A stretch of 16,109 nucleotides of DNA from CAZJNX01 sp964547415 (GCA_964547415.1 CAZJNX010000106.1:1-16109), one strand, 5' to 3'. Shown: positions 6,573-14,425, counted from the stretch's first letter. Numbers and translations are program-made. The notes: generated by a model from the letters alone, not told the origin.

Positions 6573-6578
6573 ACGTGA

Positions 6579-7901
6579 ATGTCCGTCCGCGATGCCACCC
6601 GCCGCAAGATCCACGACCCGCGCGAGGAGCGACACGAGGCCGCCAGCGCGGGAGAGGTGGCGGCCCTGTTCGAGGCGACCCGCGCCCGCTCCCTCGCCCT
6701 CGTGGAGGGGCTCGGGGCGGAGGACATGGTCGTCCAGTCCATGGAGGATGCGAGCCCGGCGAAGTGGCACCTCGCCCACACCACCTGGTTCTTCGAGCAG
6801 TTCGTGCTGATGCCGTTCGTCGAGGGCTACAGCTGCCACGACGAGCGCTTCCTCCACTGCTTCAACTCGTATTACGCCCAGGCCGGCACGCGCCACGCCC
6901 GGCCCCTGCGCGGCCTCCTCACCCGCCCGACGGCCGGGGAGGTGATCGCCTACCGCCACGCGGTCGACGCCGCCGTCTCGGCCCTCCTCGATGACGCCGA
7001 GGGCGCGCGGCGGGAGGAGATCGACCGGCGGGTGGAGCTCGGCTGCCACCACGAGATGCAGCACCAGGAGCTCCTGCTGACGGACCTCCTCCACGCCCTG
7101 TCCTTCAGCCCGCTCCACCCGGCCTACCGGGCGCCGGAGCCGCTCCCGGTCGAGCCCGCGGCCGAGGAGCCCATGGGCTGGATCGCCTTCGAGGGCGGCC
7201 TCGCGGAGATCGGCCACAGGGGCGGCGGCTTCTCCTTCGACAACGAGAACCCGCGCCACGAGGTGCTCGTCCGCCCGTTCCGCCTCGCCTCCCGCCTCGT
7301 GACGAACCGGGAGTGGCAGGCCTTCATGGGCGACGGCGGCTACCGGACCGAGACGCTGTGGCTCTCCGACGGCTGGGCCACGGTCCAGCGCGAGGGGTGG
7401 ACGGCGCCACTCTACTGGCAGGAGCGGGACGGCGAGGCCTGGTCGTTCTCCCTGCGCGGCCTGCAGCCGGTGGACCCGGAGGCGCCCGTCACCCACGTCA
7501 GCTACTACGAGGCGGACGCCTTCGCCCGCTGGGCAGGCCGGCGCCTGCCCGACGAGGCGGAGTGGGAAACGGCGGCCCGCGCCACCCCCGCCGGGCCCGA
7601 CGGTCACTACCTGGAGGGCGGCTACTTCCGGCCGCGGCCGGCGCGACGGGGCGAGGGCCTTGCCCAGATGCTGGGCGAGGTCTGGCAGTGGACGCGCAGC
7701 GCCTACGGCCCCTACCCCGGCTTCCGCCCGCCCGAGGGCGCGATCGGCGAGTACAACGGCAAGTTCATGGTGAACCAGTGGGTGCTGCGCGGCGCCTCGT
7801 GCGCGACGCCGCGGGCGGGCGCGCGGGTGAGCTACCGCAACTTCTTCCACCCGGACAAGCGCTGGCAGTTCTCCGGCCTGCGCCTTGCGGAGGACGCCTG
7901 A
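6579..7901 (+). CDS. egtB: EgtB: iron-dependent ergothioneine sulfoxide synthase
   Basis: EgtB is a non-haem iron enzyme that uses O2 to join a thiol donor (gamma-glutamylcysteine or cysteine, by enzyme type) to C2 of the imidazole of hercynine. The 440-residue protein has an N-terminal DinB_2 domain (about residues 25-175) and a C-terminal FGE-sulfatase-like domain (about 195-438, with LPDEAEWETAAR). The three iron ligands are visible: His67 in WHLAHTTW, and His158 and His162 in the HxxxHxE motif HEMQHQE. The start is fixed by a consensus AAGGAGG 6 nt upstream. Its TGA overlaps the egtD ATG by one base, so the two are translationally coupled. No egtA, egtC or egtE is nearby. Which thiol donor it uses, and which lyase finishes the product, cannot be told here. 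Confidence 0.96.
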   Translation: MSVRDATRRKIHDPREERHEAASAGEVAALFEATRARSLALVEGLGAEDMVVQSMEDASPAKWHLAHTTWFFEQFVLMPFVEGYSCHDERFLHCFNSYYAQAGTRHARPLRGLLTRPTAGEVIAYRHAVDAAVSALLDDAEGARREEIDRRVELGCHHEMQHQELLLTDLLHALSFSPLHPAYRAPEPLPVEPAAEEPMGWIAFEGGLAEIGHRGGGFSFDNENPRHEVLVRPFRLASRLVTNREWQAFMGDGGYRTETLWLSDGWATVQREGWTAPLYWQERDGEAWSFSLRGLQPVDPEAPVTHVSYYEADAFARWAGRRLPDEAEWETAARATPAGPDGHYLEGGYFRPRPARRGEGLAQMLGEVWQWTRSAYGPYPGFRPPEGAIGEYNGKFMVNQWVLRGASCATPRAGARVSYRNFFHPDKRWQFSGLRLAEDA

Positions 7902-8887
7902 TGCAGCGCCTCGAGAACGTCGCCCGCGCGGCCGTCGAGGAGGGGGTGGAGGCCGCCCCCGCCGCCGACCCCGCCGTCGTGGAGCTCGCCCTCGCCGGCC
8001 TTCTCGCCGAGCGCAAGTGGCTGAGCCCGAGCCTCCTGTACGACCGCGTCGGCGCCAAGCTGTTCGAGGCGATCACCCTCCTCGACGACTACTACCCGAC
8101 GCGCACGGAGATGGGCCTCCTCGAGGCCGCCGCGCCCGCCATCGCCGAGGCCCTCGGGGAGGACGTGACCCTGATCGAGCCCGGCAGCGGCGACGGCATC
8201 AAGGCGCGCATCATCCTCGACGCCCTCGGCGCGGCGGCGCGGGCCTACGTGCCCATCGACATTGCGGCCGAGCAGCTCGCCGCCGTCGCCGCGGACACGG
8301 CCGCCCACTATCCGGGCCTGTCCGTCGTGCCGGTGGCGGGGGACTTCAACCGCCCCCTCGACCTGCCGGCCGAGGCGAAGGGCGAGAACGCGGCGATCTT
8401 CTTCCCCGGCTCCACCATCGGGAACATGGAGCCCGACGACGCGGCCGCCTTCCTGGCAAGCTTGCGGGAATCGACGGGCGCCCGCTCCCTCGTGATCGGG
8501 GTGGACCTCAAGAAGGACGTCGCCCTCCTGGAGCGCGCCTACGACGACCCCGCGGGCGTGACGGCGGCCTTCAACATGAACGTCCTGCAGCGGCTCAACC
8601 GGGAGCTGTCGGCCTCCTTCGACCTGTCCCGCTTCAGCCACCTCGCCCGGTACGACCCGGTGCGCGGGCGGATCGAGATGCACCTGCGTTCGCAGGCGGA
8701 CCAGACGGTGGAGATCGCCGGCCACGCCATCTCCTTCGCAGCGGGCGAGACGATCCACACCGAGAGCTCCTACAAGTACGCGCCGGAGGAGTTCCAGGCC
8801 CTGTGCGCCCGCGCGGGCTGGGTGGAGGGCCGCCCGTTCCTCGACCCGGACAAGCTCTTCTCCATCCACCTCTTCCGCGCCGGCTGA
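7901..8887 (+). CDS. egtD: EgtD: S-adenosylmethionine-dependent histidine N-alpha-trimethyltransferase
   Basis: EgtD trimethylates the alpha-amino group of L-histidine to hercynine, the first committed step of ergothioneine synthesis. The 328-residue length is typical. Visible features are YYPTRTE (residues 64-70) in the histidine-binding region, the SAM-binding loop EPGSGDGIKAR (93-103), PIDIA with Asp120, FFPGSTIGN ending at Asn175, NMNVLQRLNREL (225-236), and ESSYKY (288-293). The Glu and Ser of ESS correspond to substrate-binding residues described in the mycobacterial enzyme, as far as I recall the alignment. The start overlaps the egtB stop (TGATG). The gene ends 10 nt before the convergent NicX-like gene, leaving no room for a separate terminator. 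Confidence 0.96.
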   Translation: MQRLENVARAAVEEGVEAAPAADPAVVELALAGLLAERKWLSPSLLYDRVGAKLFEAITLLDDYYPTRTEMGLLEAAAPAIAEALGEDVTLIEPGSGDGIKARIILDALGAAARAYVPIDIAAEQLAAVAADTAAHYPGLSVVPVAGDFNRPLDLPAEAKGENAAIFFPGSTIGNMEPDDAAAFLASLRESTGARSLVIGVDLKKDVALLERAYDDPAGVTAAFNMNVLQRLNRELSASFDLSRFSHLARYDPVRGRIEMHLRSQADQTVEIAGHAISFAAGETIHTESSYKYAPEEFQALCARAGWVEGRPFLDPDKLFSIHLFRAG

Positions 8888-8897
8888 CCGGGAGGCT

Positions 8898-9944
8898 TCA
8901 GGCATCAGGGGCGACGAGGCGCCCCGCGTCCACCACGGGCGTGCCGTCGAGGGCGATGGTGCAACCCATCATGGGCAGATCGAAGTGGCCGGCCGTGAAG
9001 CGGCCGGCGAACTCGTTGGCGCCCGTGGAGAACAGGAAGTTGCCGGCGACCGCGCGGATCTCCGTGCCGTTGACGTCCCGCCGGTCGTACATGGCGAGGG
9101 CCTCGTAGCGGGCCGCCCGGTTGACGCCCCACCCGACGTGGGAGACGGCATAGGCGTCCCTGTCGCCCCAGGCGGCGAAGTAGTCGCGCATCAGGCGGGC
9201 GTCGAGCCCGTCGCCCTCCACCGCCGTCACGTAGTCCGCCTCGACGACGAGGCGCACCGGGCTCTCCAGGTAGCGCTTGAAGGTGAGGTTCACGTCGCCC
9301 GGCTGGAGCACGAGCACCCCGTCGACGGTGCCGACCCGCGGGAAGCTCACCACGATCCCGCCCGGCCAGTGGGCGAGGGTGCCGGGCTTTCGCGTCCAGC
9401 CCCAGATGCCCACCGTCGGCGCCTCGCGCATGTCCACCGACAGGTCCGTGCCCGCGGGCGAGGTCACCGTCATGCGCGCCGCGTTCCGGGCCTGCCGGGC
9501 GGCCGCGCGCACGGCGTCCTCGAGGGCGGGATCGGGGCGGAAGCGCTCCAGCGCCTCCGGGTGCTCGTTGGACACGACCAGGATGCGCGTGCCGGCCGAC
9601 AGGATCTCGGGCGTCTCGGGGGCGTGCATCAGCCCCTCGAGGGTGAGGTCCACGACGACGTCGGCCGCCTTCATGGCGTCCACCGCGAGGCGCATGCCCC
9701 CGACGGCCCGCGTCCCCCCCGTGGAACGCACGATGGCGGGGGCCGTCGCCCGCGGGGTGGGCAGGACGAGGCGAAGGGGCCGGACGCCGAGCCGCTCGAG
9801 GGCGAGGGTCGCGATCTCCACGTTGAGGCTGCGGGACTGGCTCTCGGCGAGGACGACGACCGCCTCGTCCGGCGCCACCGCCGAGGCCTGAAACAGCTCC
9901 GCGAAGGCGTCGATCCACTTGCCCTCGATGCGGTCGGCGAGCAT
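8898..9944 (-). CDS. NicX-like non-haem iron ring-cleavage dioxygenase (peptidase M29-related fold)
   Basis: The 348-residue protein resembles 2,5-dihydroxypyridine 5,6-dioxygenase (NicX, about 350 residues). NicX opens the pyridine ring in nicotinate degradation and is often misannotated as an M29 aminopeptidase. Matching blocks are SHVGWGVNRAARY (from residue 268), AGNFLFSTGANE (300-311), and GHFDLPMMGC near the C-terminus. His269, His320 and Asp322 fall where the NicX iron ligands (His265, His318, Asp320, from memory) are expected. The ATG at 9944 has GGAAGGGAG a few nt upstream. It is divergent from the carboxyltransferase gene across 94 nt and convergent with egtD. None of the other nicotinate genes (nicC, nicD, nicF, nicE) is in the window, so the substrate may be a different dihydroxylated heterocycle. 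A metallopeptidase of unknown specificity is the alternative. Confidence 0.72.
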   Translation of the reverse strand: MLADRIEGKWIDAFAELFQASAVAPDEAVVVLAESQSRSLNVEIATLALERLGVRPLRLVLPTPRATAPAIVRSTGGTRAVGGMRLAVDAMKAADVVVDLTLEGLMHAPETPEILSAGTRILVVSNEHPEALERFRPDPALEDAVRAAARQARNAARMTVTSPAGTDLSVDMREAPTVGIWGWTRKPGTLAHWPGGIVVSFPRVGTVDGVLVLQPGDVNLTFKRYLESPVRLVVEADYVTAVEGDGLDARLMRDYFAAWGDRDAYAVSHVGWGVNRAARYEALAMYDRRDVNGTEIRAVAGNFLFSTGANEFAGRFTAGHFDLPMMGCTIALDGTPVVDAGRLVAPDA

Positions 9945-10038
9945 CCCCGTCTCCCTTCCGGCGGCGGTTGCGCCCGCCCCTTTCCCGGCCTACCGAACGG
10001 GGCCGGACCCGGCAAGCGCAAGGAAAGGACCGAACGCG
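9945..10038. promoter_or_regulatory. Divergent promoter region between NicX-like gene and mccB
   Basis: These 94 bp separate two divergent starts and must hold both promoters or a shared control region. The ribosome binding sites are clear on both sides: GGAAGGGAG on the minus strand and AAAGGA at 10024-10029 on the plus strand. I cannot identify -35/-10 boxes or an operator in this GC-rich stretch. Confidence 0.5.
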
Positions 10039-11643
10039 GTGCGCCTCGTCTCGAAGATCGACCCCACGTCGGAGATGTTCGCCGACAACGCGGCGCGCAT
10101 GGCAGCCCTCGGGGAGGAGCTGTCGGACAGGCTCGCGCGGGCGGCCAGGGGCGGGCCCGAGCGCGCCCGCGAGCGGCACGTGGCCCGCGGCAAGCTCCTC
10201 CCGCGGGAGCGGGTGGACGGCCTGCTCGACCCCGGCACCCCGTTCCTGGAGCTGTCGCCCCTCGCCGCCAACGGCCTTTACGGGGACGAGATCCACGGGG
10301 CGGGCGTCATCACCGGGATCGGCCGCGTGTCGGGGCGCGAGTGCGTGATCGTCGCCAACGACGCCACCATCAAGGGCGGCACCTACTATCCGATGACGGT
10401 CAAGAAGCACCTGCGCGCCCAGGAGATCGCGCTGCAGAACCGCCTGCCGTGCATCTACCTCGTCGATTCGGGCGGGGCGAACCTTCCCAACCAGACCGAC
10501 GTCTTCCCGGACCGGGAGCACTTCGGCCGCATCTTCTACAACCAGGCGACCATGTCGGCCGCCGGCATCCCCCAGATCGCCGCCGTCATGGGCTCGTGCA
10601 CGGCGGGCGGGGCCTACGTGCCGGCGATGGCGGACGAGGCGATCATCGTGCGCCGGCAGGGGACGATCTTCCTCGGCGGCCCGCCGCTCGTGAAGGCGGC
10701 GACCGGCGAGGTGGTGAGCGCGGAGGACCTCGGGGGTGCGGACGTCCACGCCCGCCTGTCGGGCGTCGCCGACCACTACGCCCTCGACGACCGGCAGGCG
10801 CTCGCGATGGTCCGCCGCGCCGTCGCCAACCTCAACGGCGCAAAGACCGCGGACGTCGCCCTCGCCGCGCCCGAGCCGCCGGCCTACGACCCGGAGGAGC
10901 TCGACGGCGTGGTGCCCGCGGACCTCAAGCGCCAGTACGACATCCGCGAGGTGATCGCCCGCCTCGTCGACGGCTCCCGCTTCGACGAGTTCAAGGCGCT
11001 TTACGGCACCACCCTCGTCGCGGGCTTCGCCCACATCCACGGCATCCCGGTCGGCATCCTCGGCAACAACGGGATCCTGTTCAACGAGAGCGCCAACAAG
11101 GGCGCCCACTTCGTGGAGCTGTGCTGTCAGCGCAAGATCCCCCTCCTGTTCCTGCAGAACATCACCGGCTTCATGGTGGGTCGGGAGTACGAGGCGGGCG
11201 GCATCGCGCGGGCCGGGGCGAAGCTCGTGACGGCGGTCGCCTGCGCGGCGGTGCCGAAGATCACGGTCATCGTCGGCGGCAGCTACGGGGCGGGCAACTA
11301 CGGCATGTGCGGGCGGGCCTACTCGCCGCGCTTCCTGTTCACCTGGCCCAACGCGCGCATCTCCGTCATGGGCGGCGAGCAGGCGGCCTCGGTGCTCGCG
11401 ACCGTCCGGCGCGACAACATCGAGGCGGACGGCGGCACCTGGTCCGACGAGGAGGAGGAGGCCTTCAAGGCCCCGATCCGCGAGAAGTACGAGGCGGAGG
11501 GCAACCCCTACTTCGCCACCGCGCGGCTTTGGGACGACGGGATCGTGCGCCCGTCCGACACGCGCCGCGTCCTCGCCCTCGCCTTTTCGGCCACCCTCAA
11601 CGCGCCGATCCCGGAAACCCGCTTCGGCGTCTTCCGCATGTGA
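10039..11643 (+). CDS. mccB: Acyl-CoA carboxylase carboxyltransferase (beta) subunit, methylcrotonyl-CoA carboxylase type
   Basis: This subunit transfers the carboxyl group from carboxybiotin to an acyl-CoA; in the MccB family the substrate is 3-methylcrotonyl-CoA (leucine catabolism). The 534 residues match the usual length of about 535. Visible landmarks are RERHVARGKLLPRERVD near the N-terminus, VDSGGANLPNQ from residue 142, GSCTAGGAYVPAM from 185 (oxyanion-hole glycines), and the C-domain block GGSYGAGNYGMCGRAY from 413. The start is the GTG at 10039, because AAAGGA lies 9 nt upstream and the protein then begins like its relatives. An in-frame upstream ATG (9919) would overlap the divergent NicX-like gene. 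AtuC (geranyl-CoA carboxylase) is a close alternative. No biotin carboxylase/carrier subunit, isovaleryl-CoA dehydrogenase or hydratase follows, so its partner must lie elsewhere. It converges on the ynfA-family gene with only 3 nt between stops. Confidence 0.88.
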   Translation: MRLVSKIDPTSEMFADNAARMAALGEELSDRLARAARGGPERARERHVARGKLLPRERVDGLLDPGTPFLELSPLAANGLYGDEIHGAGVITGIGRVSGRECVIVANDATIKGGTYYPMTVKKHLRAQEIALQNRLPCIYLVDSGGANLPNQTDVFPDREHFGRIFYNQATMSAAGIPQIAAVMGSCTAGGAYVPAMADEAIIVRRQGTIFLGGPPLVKAATGEVVSAEDLGGADVHARLSGVADHYALDDRQALAMVRRAVANLNGAKTADVALAAPEPPAYDPEELDGVVPADLKRQYDIREVIARLVDGSRFDEFKALYGTTLVAGFAHIHGIPVGILGNNGILFNESANKGAHFVELCCQRKIPLLFLQNITGFMVGREYEAGGIARAGAKLVTAVACAAVPKITVIVGGSYGAGNYGMCGRAYSPRFLFTWPNARISVMGGEQAASVLATVRRDNIEADGGTWSDEEEEAFKAPIREKYEAEGNPYFATARLWDDGIVRPSDTRRVLALAFSATLNAPIPETRFGVFRM

Positions 11644-11646
11644 GGC

Positions 11647-11976
11647 TCAGGGCGCCCCTCGGGGCCCGAGGAGGATCACGAACGCACCGGTGAGGGTGAG
11701 GACCGCCCCCGCCGCGTCCCACCGGTCCGGCCGCGTGCCCTCCACGGCCCACATCCATGCGAGCGAGGCGGCGATGTAGACCCCGCCATAGGCCGCGAAG
11801 GCACGGCCGGCGAAGGCCGCGTCCACGCGCGTGAGGAGATAGGCGAAGGCGGCGAGCGCGAGGAGCCCCGGCACCAGCCACAGCGGCGAGCGGTCGAGCC
11901 GCGCCCAGGCCCAGAAGGCGAAGCAGCCGGCGATCTCGAAGACCGCCGCCGCCCCGTAGAGGAGGAGCGCGTTCAC
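11647..11976 (-). CDS. ynfA: YnfA family (UPF0060) inner-membrane protein
   Basis: This is a 109-residue protein with four hydrophobic segments (about residues 3-23, 33-51, 59-80 and 87-106). It has the family hallmark LLYGAAAVFEIAGCFAFWAW at the N-terminus, with a conserved Glu in the first segment, and AYGGVYIAASLAWMW in the third. YnfA proteins are related to small multidrug-resistance transporters and have been proposed as efflux proteins; the role here is unproven. The start codon is GTG (11974-11976) with no obvious ribosome binding site, chosen because the protein then starts exactly like its relatives. It lies 37 nt downstream of the TTC38-like gene on the same strand, so translation may depend on the upstream gene. 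Confidence 0.9.
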   Translation of the reverse strand: MNALLLYGAAAVFEIAGCFAFWAWARLDRSPLWLVPGLLALAAFAYLLTRVDAAFAGRAFAAYGGVYIAASLAWMWAVEGTRPDRWDAAGAVLTLTGAFVILLGPRGAP

Positions 11977-12013
11977 CGGCGCGGGGCGCGGCGGCGCGCG
12001 GCCCGGGGGGCGT

Positions 12014-13324
12014 TCAGCACATGGCCCGCCAGTGGGCCTGGAGCGGGGTGACCACGGGCGAGGTCGCCGACGCCTCGAGGACGGCGAGGGCGTCCGCCCC
12101 CCGGCCCGCGCCGAGGAGGGCGAGGACGAGGGTCTGGCGGAAGAGGTCCACCTGGGCGTCGCTGCCGCCGACGGCGGGCAGCGCCGTGAACAGGGGCTCG
12201 AGATGGCGCGCCGCCCCCGCGTGGTCGCCCCGGGCGTAGGCCGTCACGCCCGACAGGAGGGGGAGGCCCACCTGCAGCCACACGCCCTGCTCGGGCGGGG
12301 CGAGGCCGGGGACGTCCGCCTCGATGGCCTGCCGGGCGGCGGCGAGCTCGGCCTCGCGGCCCGCGCGGGCGAGGGCGAAGTGGAGGTGGGCGCTCTGGAA
12401 GGCGCAGTAGGCGCCCGCGGCCTCGGGCGCGGCCATGTCGGCGAGGCGCTGCCAGTCCGCGTCCGGCACCTCGCCGCCTGCCATCTCGATCCGCCACAGG
12501 AGGGAGATCACGTCCATCGCCTGGACGAGGAGCGGCGTCTCGTCGGACAGGATCGCCTCGTCCACGACCCGGTAGGCGCCCGCCCGGTCGAGCTGTTCCA
12601 GGTGCATGAGGGCGAGATGCCAGGAGTTGTGGGCGCGGATGAAGGGGGCGCGCGTGTCCCACGAGGCGCGGTGGCGCTCGGCGGCGGCGATCCCGTCGTC
12701 GATCCGCCCGGTCTTCAGGAGCGCGTGGGCGAGGGTGTGGTCGGCCCACGGGTTCACCGGCACGGCCGAAAGGGCGCTCTCGGCCACCTCGATGGCGGTG
12801 GCGTAGCGGCCCGTGAGTTCCAGCGCGAAGGAGTGCATGGACTGGAACAGGCCGTCGCCCTGGTTGGCCTCGGCGATCCGGTCCATGGTGGCGAGGAAGC
12901 GGGGGCCGGAGTGCTGCTGGCCCATGAGGTAATAGTCGAACTCGAGGAGCTTGGCGGCGACGAGGTCCGTCGGATGCGCCTCGAGGAGGGCCTCCAGCGT
13001 ATCGGCGGCAAGCGCGTGGCGGCGGGCGGCGAGCTGGCGCACGGCTTCCAGGAATCGCCGCTCGCGCGGGTTGGCGGCGCTTGCCAGGCCGTCGGCCCGG
13101 GCGAGGTGGGTGGCCGTCAGCGCGTCCCCTTCCGGCGTCTGGGCGAACAGGCCACAGGCCGCCGCGCACGCCTCCAGCGGAAACGAGCCGGGGTGGGCGT
13201 CGGCCGCGGCGATGACGTCGCCCGCGCCCGGCCCGATGGACAGGAGCTCGGTGCGGAAACGGTGGAGGGCCGCCAGCACGTCCGGCGAATCGGTCGAGAC
13301 CTCGAGACCCCTGTCGTCGCGCAT
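12014..13324 (-). CDS. TTC38-like tetratricopeptide repeat protein
   Basis: This is a 436-residue, mainly helical soluble protein without a signal peptide. It resembles the tetratricopeptide repeat protein 38 family found in bacteria and animals, whose biochemical function is unknown. Family-like paired-histidine motifs are present: WADHTLAH (His196, His200) and AHNSWHLALMHLE (His232, His236), both in the central repeats. Repeating alanine-rich helical pairs run through the rest, for example around residues 165-185 and 350-370. The ATG at 13324 is preceded by AAGGGGGATGCC, which gives a good ribosome binding site. It lies 64 nt behind the DMT permease gene and 37 nt ahead of the ynfA-family gene, all on the minus strand, so they may share a transcript. 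The spacing of the four histidines invites a metal or active-site role, but that is speculation. Confidence 0.82.
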   Translation of the reverse strand: MRDDRGLEVSTDSPDVLAALHRFRTELLSIGPGAGDVIAAADAHPGSFPLEACAAACGLFAQTPEGDALTATHLARADGLASAANPRERRFLEAVRQLAARRHALAADTLEALLEAHPTDLVAAKLLEFDYYLMGQQHSGPRFLATMDRIAEANQGDGLFQSMHSFALELTGRYATAIEVAESALSAVPVNPWADHTLAHALLKTGRIDDGIAAAERHRASWDTRAPFIRAHNSWHLALMHLEQLDRAGAYRVVDEAILSDETPLLVQAMDVISLLWRIEMAGGEVPDADWQRLADMAAPEAAGAYCAFQSAHLHFALARAGREAELAAARQAIEADVPGLAPPEQGVWLQVGLPLLSGVTAYARGDHAGAARHLEPLFTALPAVGGSDAQVDLFRQTLVLALLGAGRGADALAVLEASATSPVVTPLQAHWRAMC

Positions 13325-13388
13325 GGCATCCCCCTTCAGGTTCGGGGACCATGCACGCCACGCCAGCGGCCCGCAACCTCCGGGCAGG

Positions 13389-14339
13389 TCAGCTCCTGAG
13401 GGGGGCGCCCACCTTCGCCTCGGTGCGCTTCAGGCCGAGCTGCCGCTCCCGGTGGATGACGTAAAGGCCCGACGCGATGAGGACGAGGGAGCCGACCACC
13501 ACGTGGATCGTCGGCACCTCGGAGAAGACGGCGAAGCCGAAGGCGATCGCCCAGACCATCGAGGTATAAGCGAAGGGCGCGATGGTGGAGGCCTCCGCGT
13601 GCCGATAGGCCTGGGTGAGCATCAGCTGCCCGATCCCGCCGAGGACGCCGATCCCGAGGAGGATCGCGAGGTCCCCGGCCGAGGGCACCACCCAGCCGAA
13701 CGGCAGGGTGAGGAGGGACAGGCCGCTCGCCGCGAGGAAGAAGTAGAGGACGATGGTGCCCGTCGCCTCCGTCGCGGTCAGCTCGCGCACGAACATGCTC
13801 GCGAGCGCCATGAAGAAGGCCGCCGCGAGGGCCGAGAGCGCCGCCGCCAGCTGCAGGTTCCGCGACACGTCGAGGCCGTCCGAAAGCTGCGGGGCGAGGA
13901 CGAACAGGACGCCCAGGAAGCCGACGGCGACCGCCGACCAGCGGTGGACGCGCACCCGCTCGCCCAGCACCGTCGCCGCCAGGATCACCAGGATGAGGGG
14001 TGAGGCGTAGACGATCGCCGTCGCCTCCGGGAAGGTGAGGTGGCGCAGCGCGTAGAACCACAGGCCCATCGCCATCACCCCGGCGAAGGCCCGCTTGGCG
14101 TGGCCGACGGGGTTCTTCGTGACGAGGGCCTGGCGCAGCGTGCCGTCGACGGCGATCATCACCACCACCGGGACGATTCCGACGAAGTTCCGGAAGAAGA
14201 GCGTCTGGCCGACGGGCACCCGGTCCTCCAGGAGGCGGACGAGGGTGAGCATGATGGTGAACACGAAGGCGGACGCCACCTTCCAGCCGATGCCGGCGAT
14301 GACGGGGTTTGCGCGGACGTCTACGGAAAGGTGGGCCAT
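13389..14339 (-). CDS. DMT-superfamily permease with two EamA domains
   Basis: This is a 316-residue integral membrane protein with about ten hydrophobic helices arranged as two EamA repeats (roughly residues 15-150 and 165-300), the usual size and layout of drug/metabolite exporters. Family-like stretches include FFRNFVGIVPVVV after the second loop, FPEATAIVYASPLI in the first repeat, and AYRHAEASTIAPFAYTSMVW in the second. Substrates of this family range over amino acids, nucleosides and drugs, and none can be named here. The ATG at 14339 has only a GGGGG directly beside it, a weak ribosome binding site. The 104-nt gap upstream contains the tetR terminator hairpin, so it probably has its own promoter. 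The TTC38-like gene follows 64 nt downstream. Confidence 0.9.
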   Translation of the reverse strand: MAHLSVDVRANPVIAGIGWKVASAFVFTIMLTLVRLLEDRVPVGQTLFFRNFVGIVPVVVMIAVDGTLRQALVTKNPVGHAKRAFAGVMAMGLWFYALRHLTFPEATAIVYASPLILVILAATVLGERVRVHRWSAVAVGFLGVLFVLAPQLSDGLDVSRNLQLAAALSALAAAFFMALASMFVRELTATEATGTIVLYFFLAASGLSLLTLPFGWVVPSAGDLAILLGIGVLGGIGQLMLTQAYRHAEASTIAPFAYTSMVWAIAFGFAVFSEVPTIHVVVGSLVLIASGLYVIHRERQLGLKRTEAKVGAPLRS

Positions 14340-14425
14340 GCCCCCGTGCTAGGGCGGCACGGGCCGCGGGACAACGCGCTGTCGCGGCGCGGCACGTCGG
14401 CGCGGAACGCATGGCTCGCGAGGGA

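Larger units (their letters stand above)
6063..6578. other. 516-bp gene-free region between the Trm112-like gene and egtB
   Basis: I find no convincing gene here. Short frames are open but lack ribosome binding sites or family resemblance. The left part holds the 20-bp palindrome at 6134-6153, and the middle a hairpin at 6295-6317. The right part (about 6390-6530) holds the least GC-rich DNA of the window, with GAAAAATGCGTTTAG at 6421-6435, and GCCGAA/TTCGGC elements at 6391-6396, 6413-6418, 6438-6443 and 6546-6551. The promoter of egtBD most probably lies in this right part, but I cannot assign -35/-10 boxes with confidence. Confidence 0.7.

Noticed and set aside
6495..7850. A 451-codon minus-strand open frame antisense to egtB
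   Set aside because: Fully covered by egtB, whose iron ligands and domains are clear; composition is that of a shadow frame.
8898..9944. Plain annotation as M29 leucyl aminopeptidase
   Set aside because: The conserved C-terminal blocks and the His/His/Asp triad fit NicX better. The peptidase label for this group is mostly inherited from fold similarity, though it is not excluded.
9919..10038. In-frame ATG start upstream of the mccB GTG
   Set aside because: It would overlap the 5' end of the divergent NicX-like gene and add a non-family N-terminus; AAAGGA supports GTG 10039.
8905..11109. A 734-codon minus-strand open frame antisense to mccB
   Set aside because: Low-complexity product overlapping two well supported genes in other frames; no ribosome binding site or family resemblance.
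8985..11693. A 902-codon plus-strand open frame across the NicX-like gene and mccB
   Set aside because: It is antisense to one recognised gene and out of frame with another. Its product is Arg/Gly/Pro/His-rich without any domain, as expected from stop-poor frames in very GC-rich DNA.
12032..13399. A 455-codon plus-strand open frame antisense to the TTC38-like gene
   Set aside because: It mirrors the TPR gene, is Gly/Glu/Val/Arg-rich and matches nothing known.
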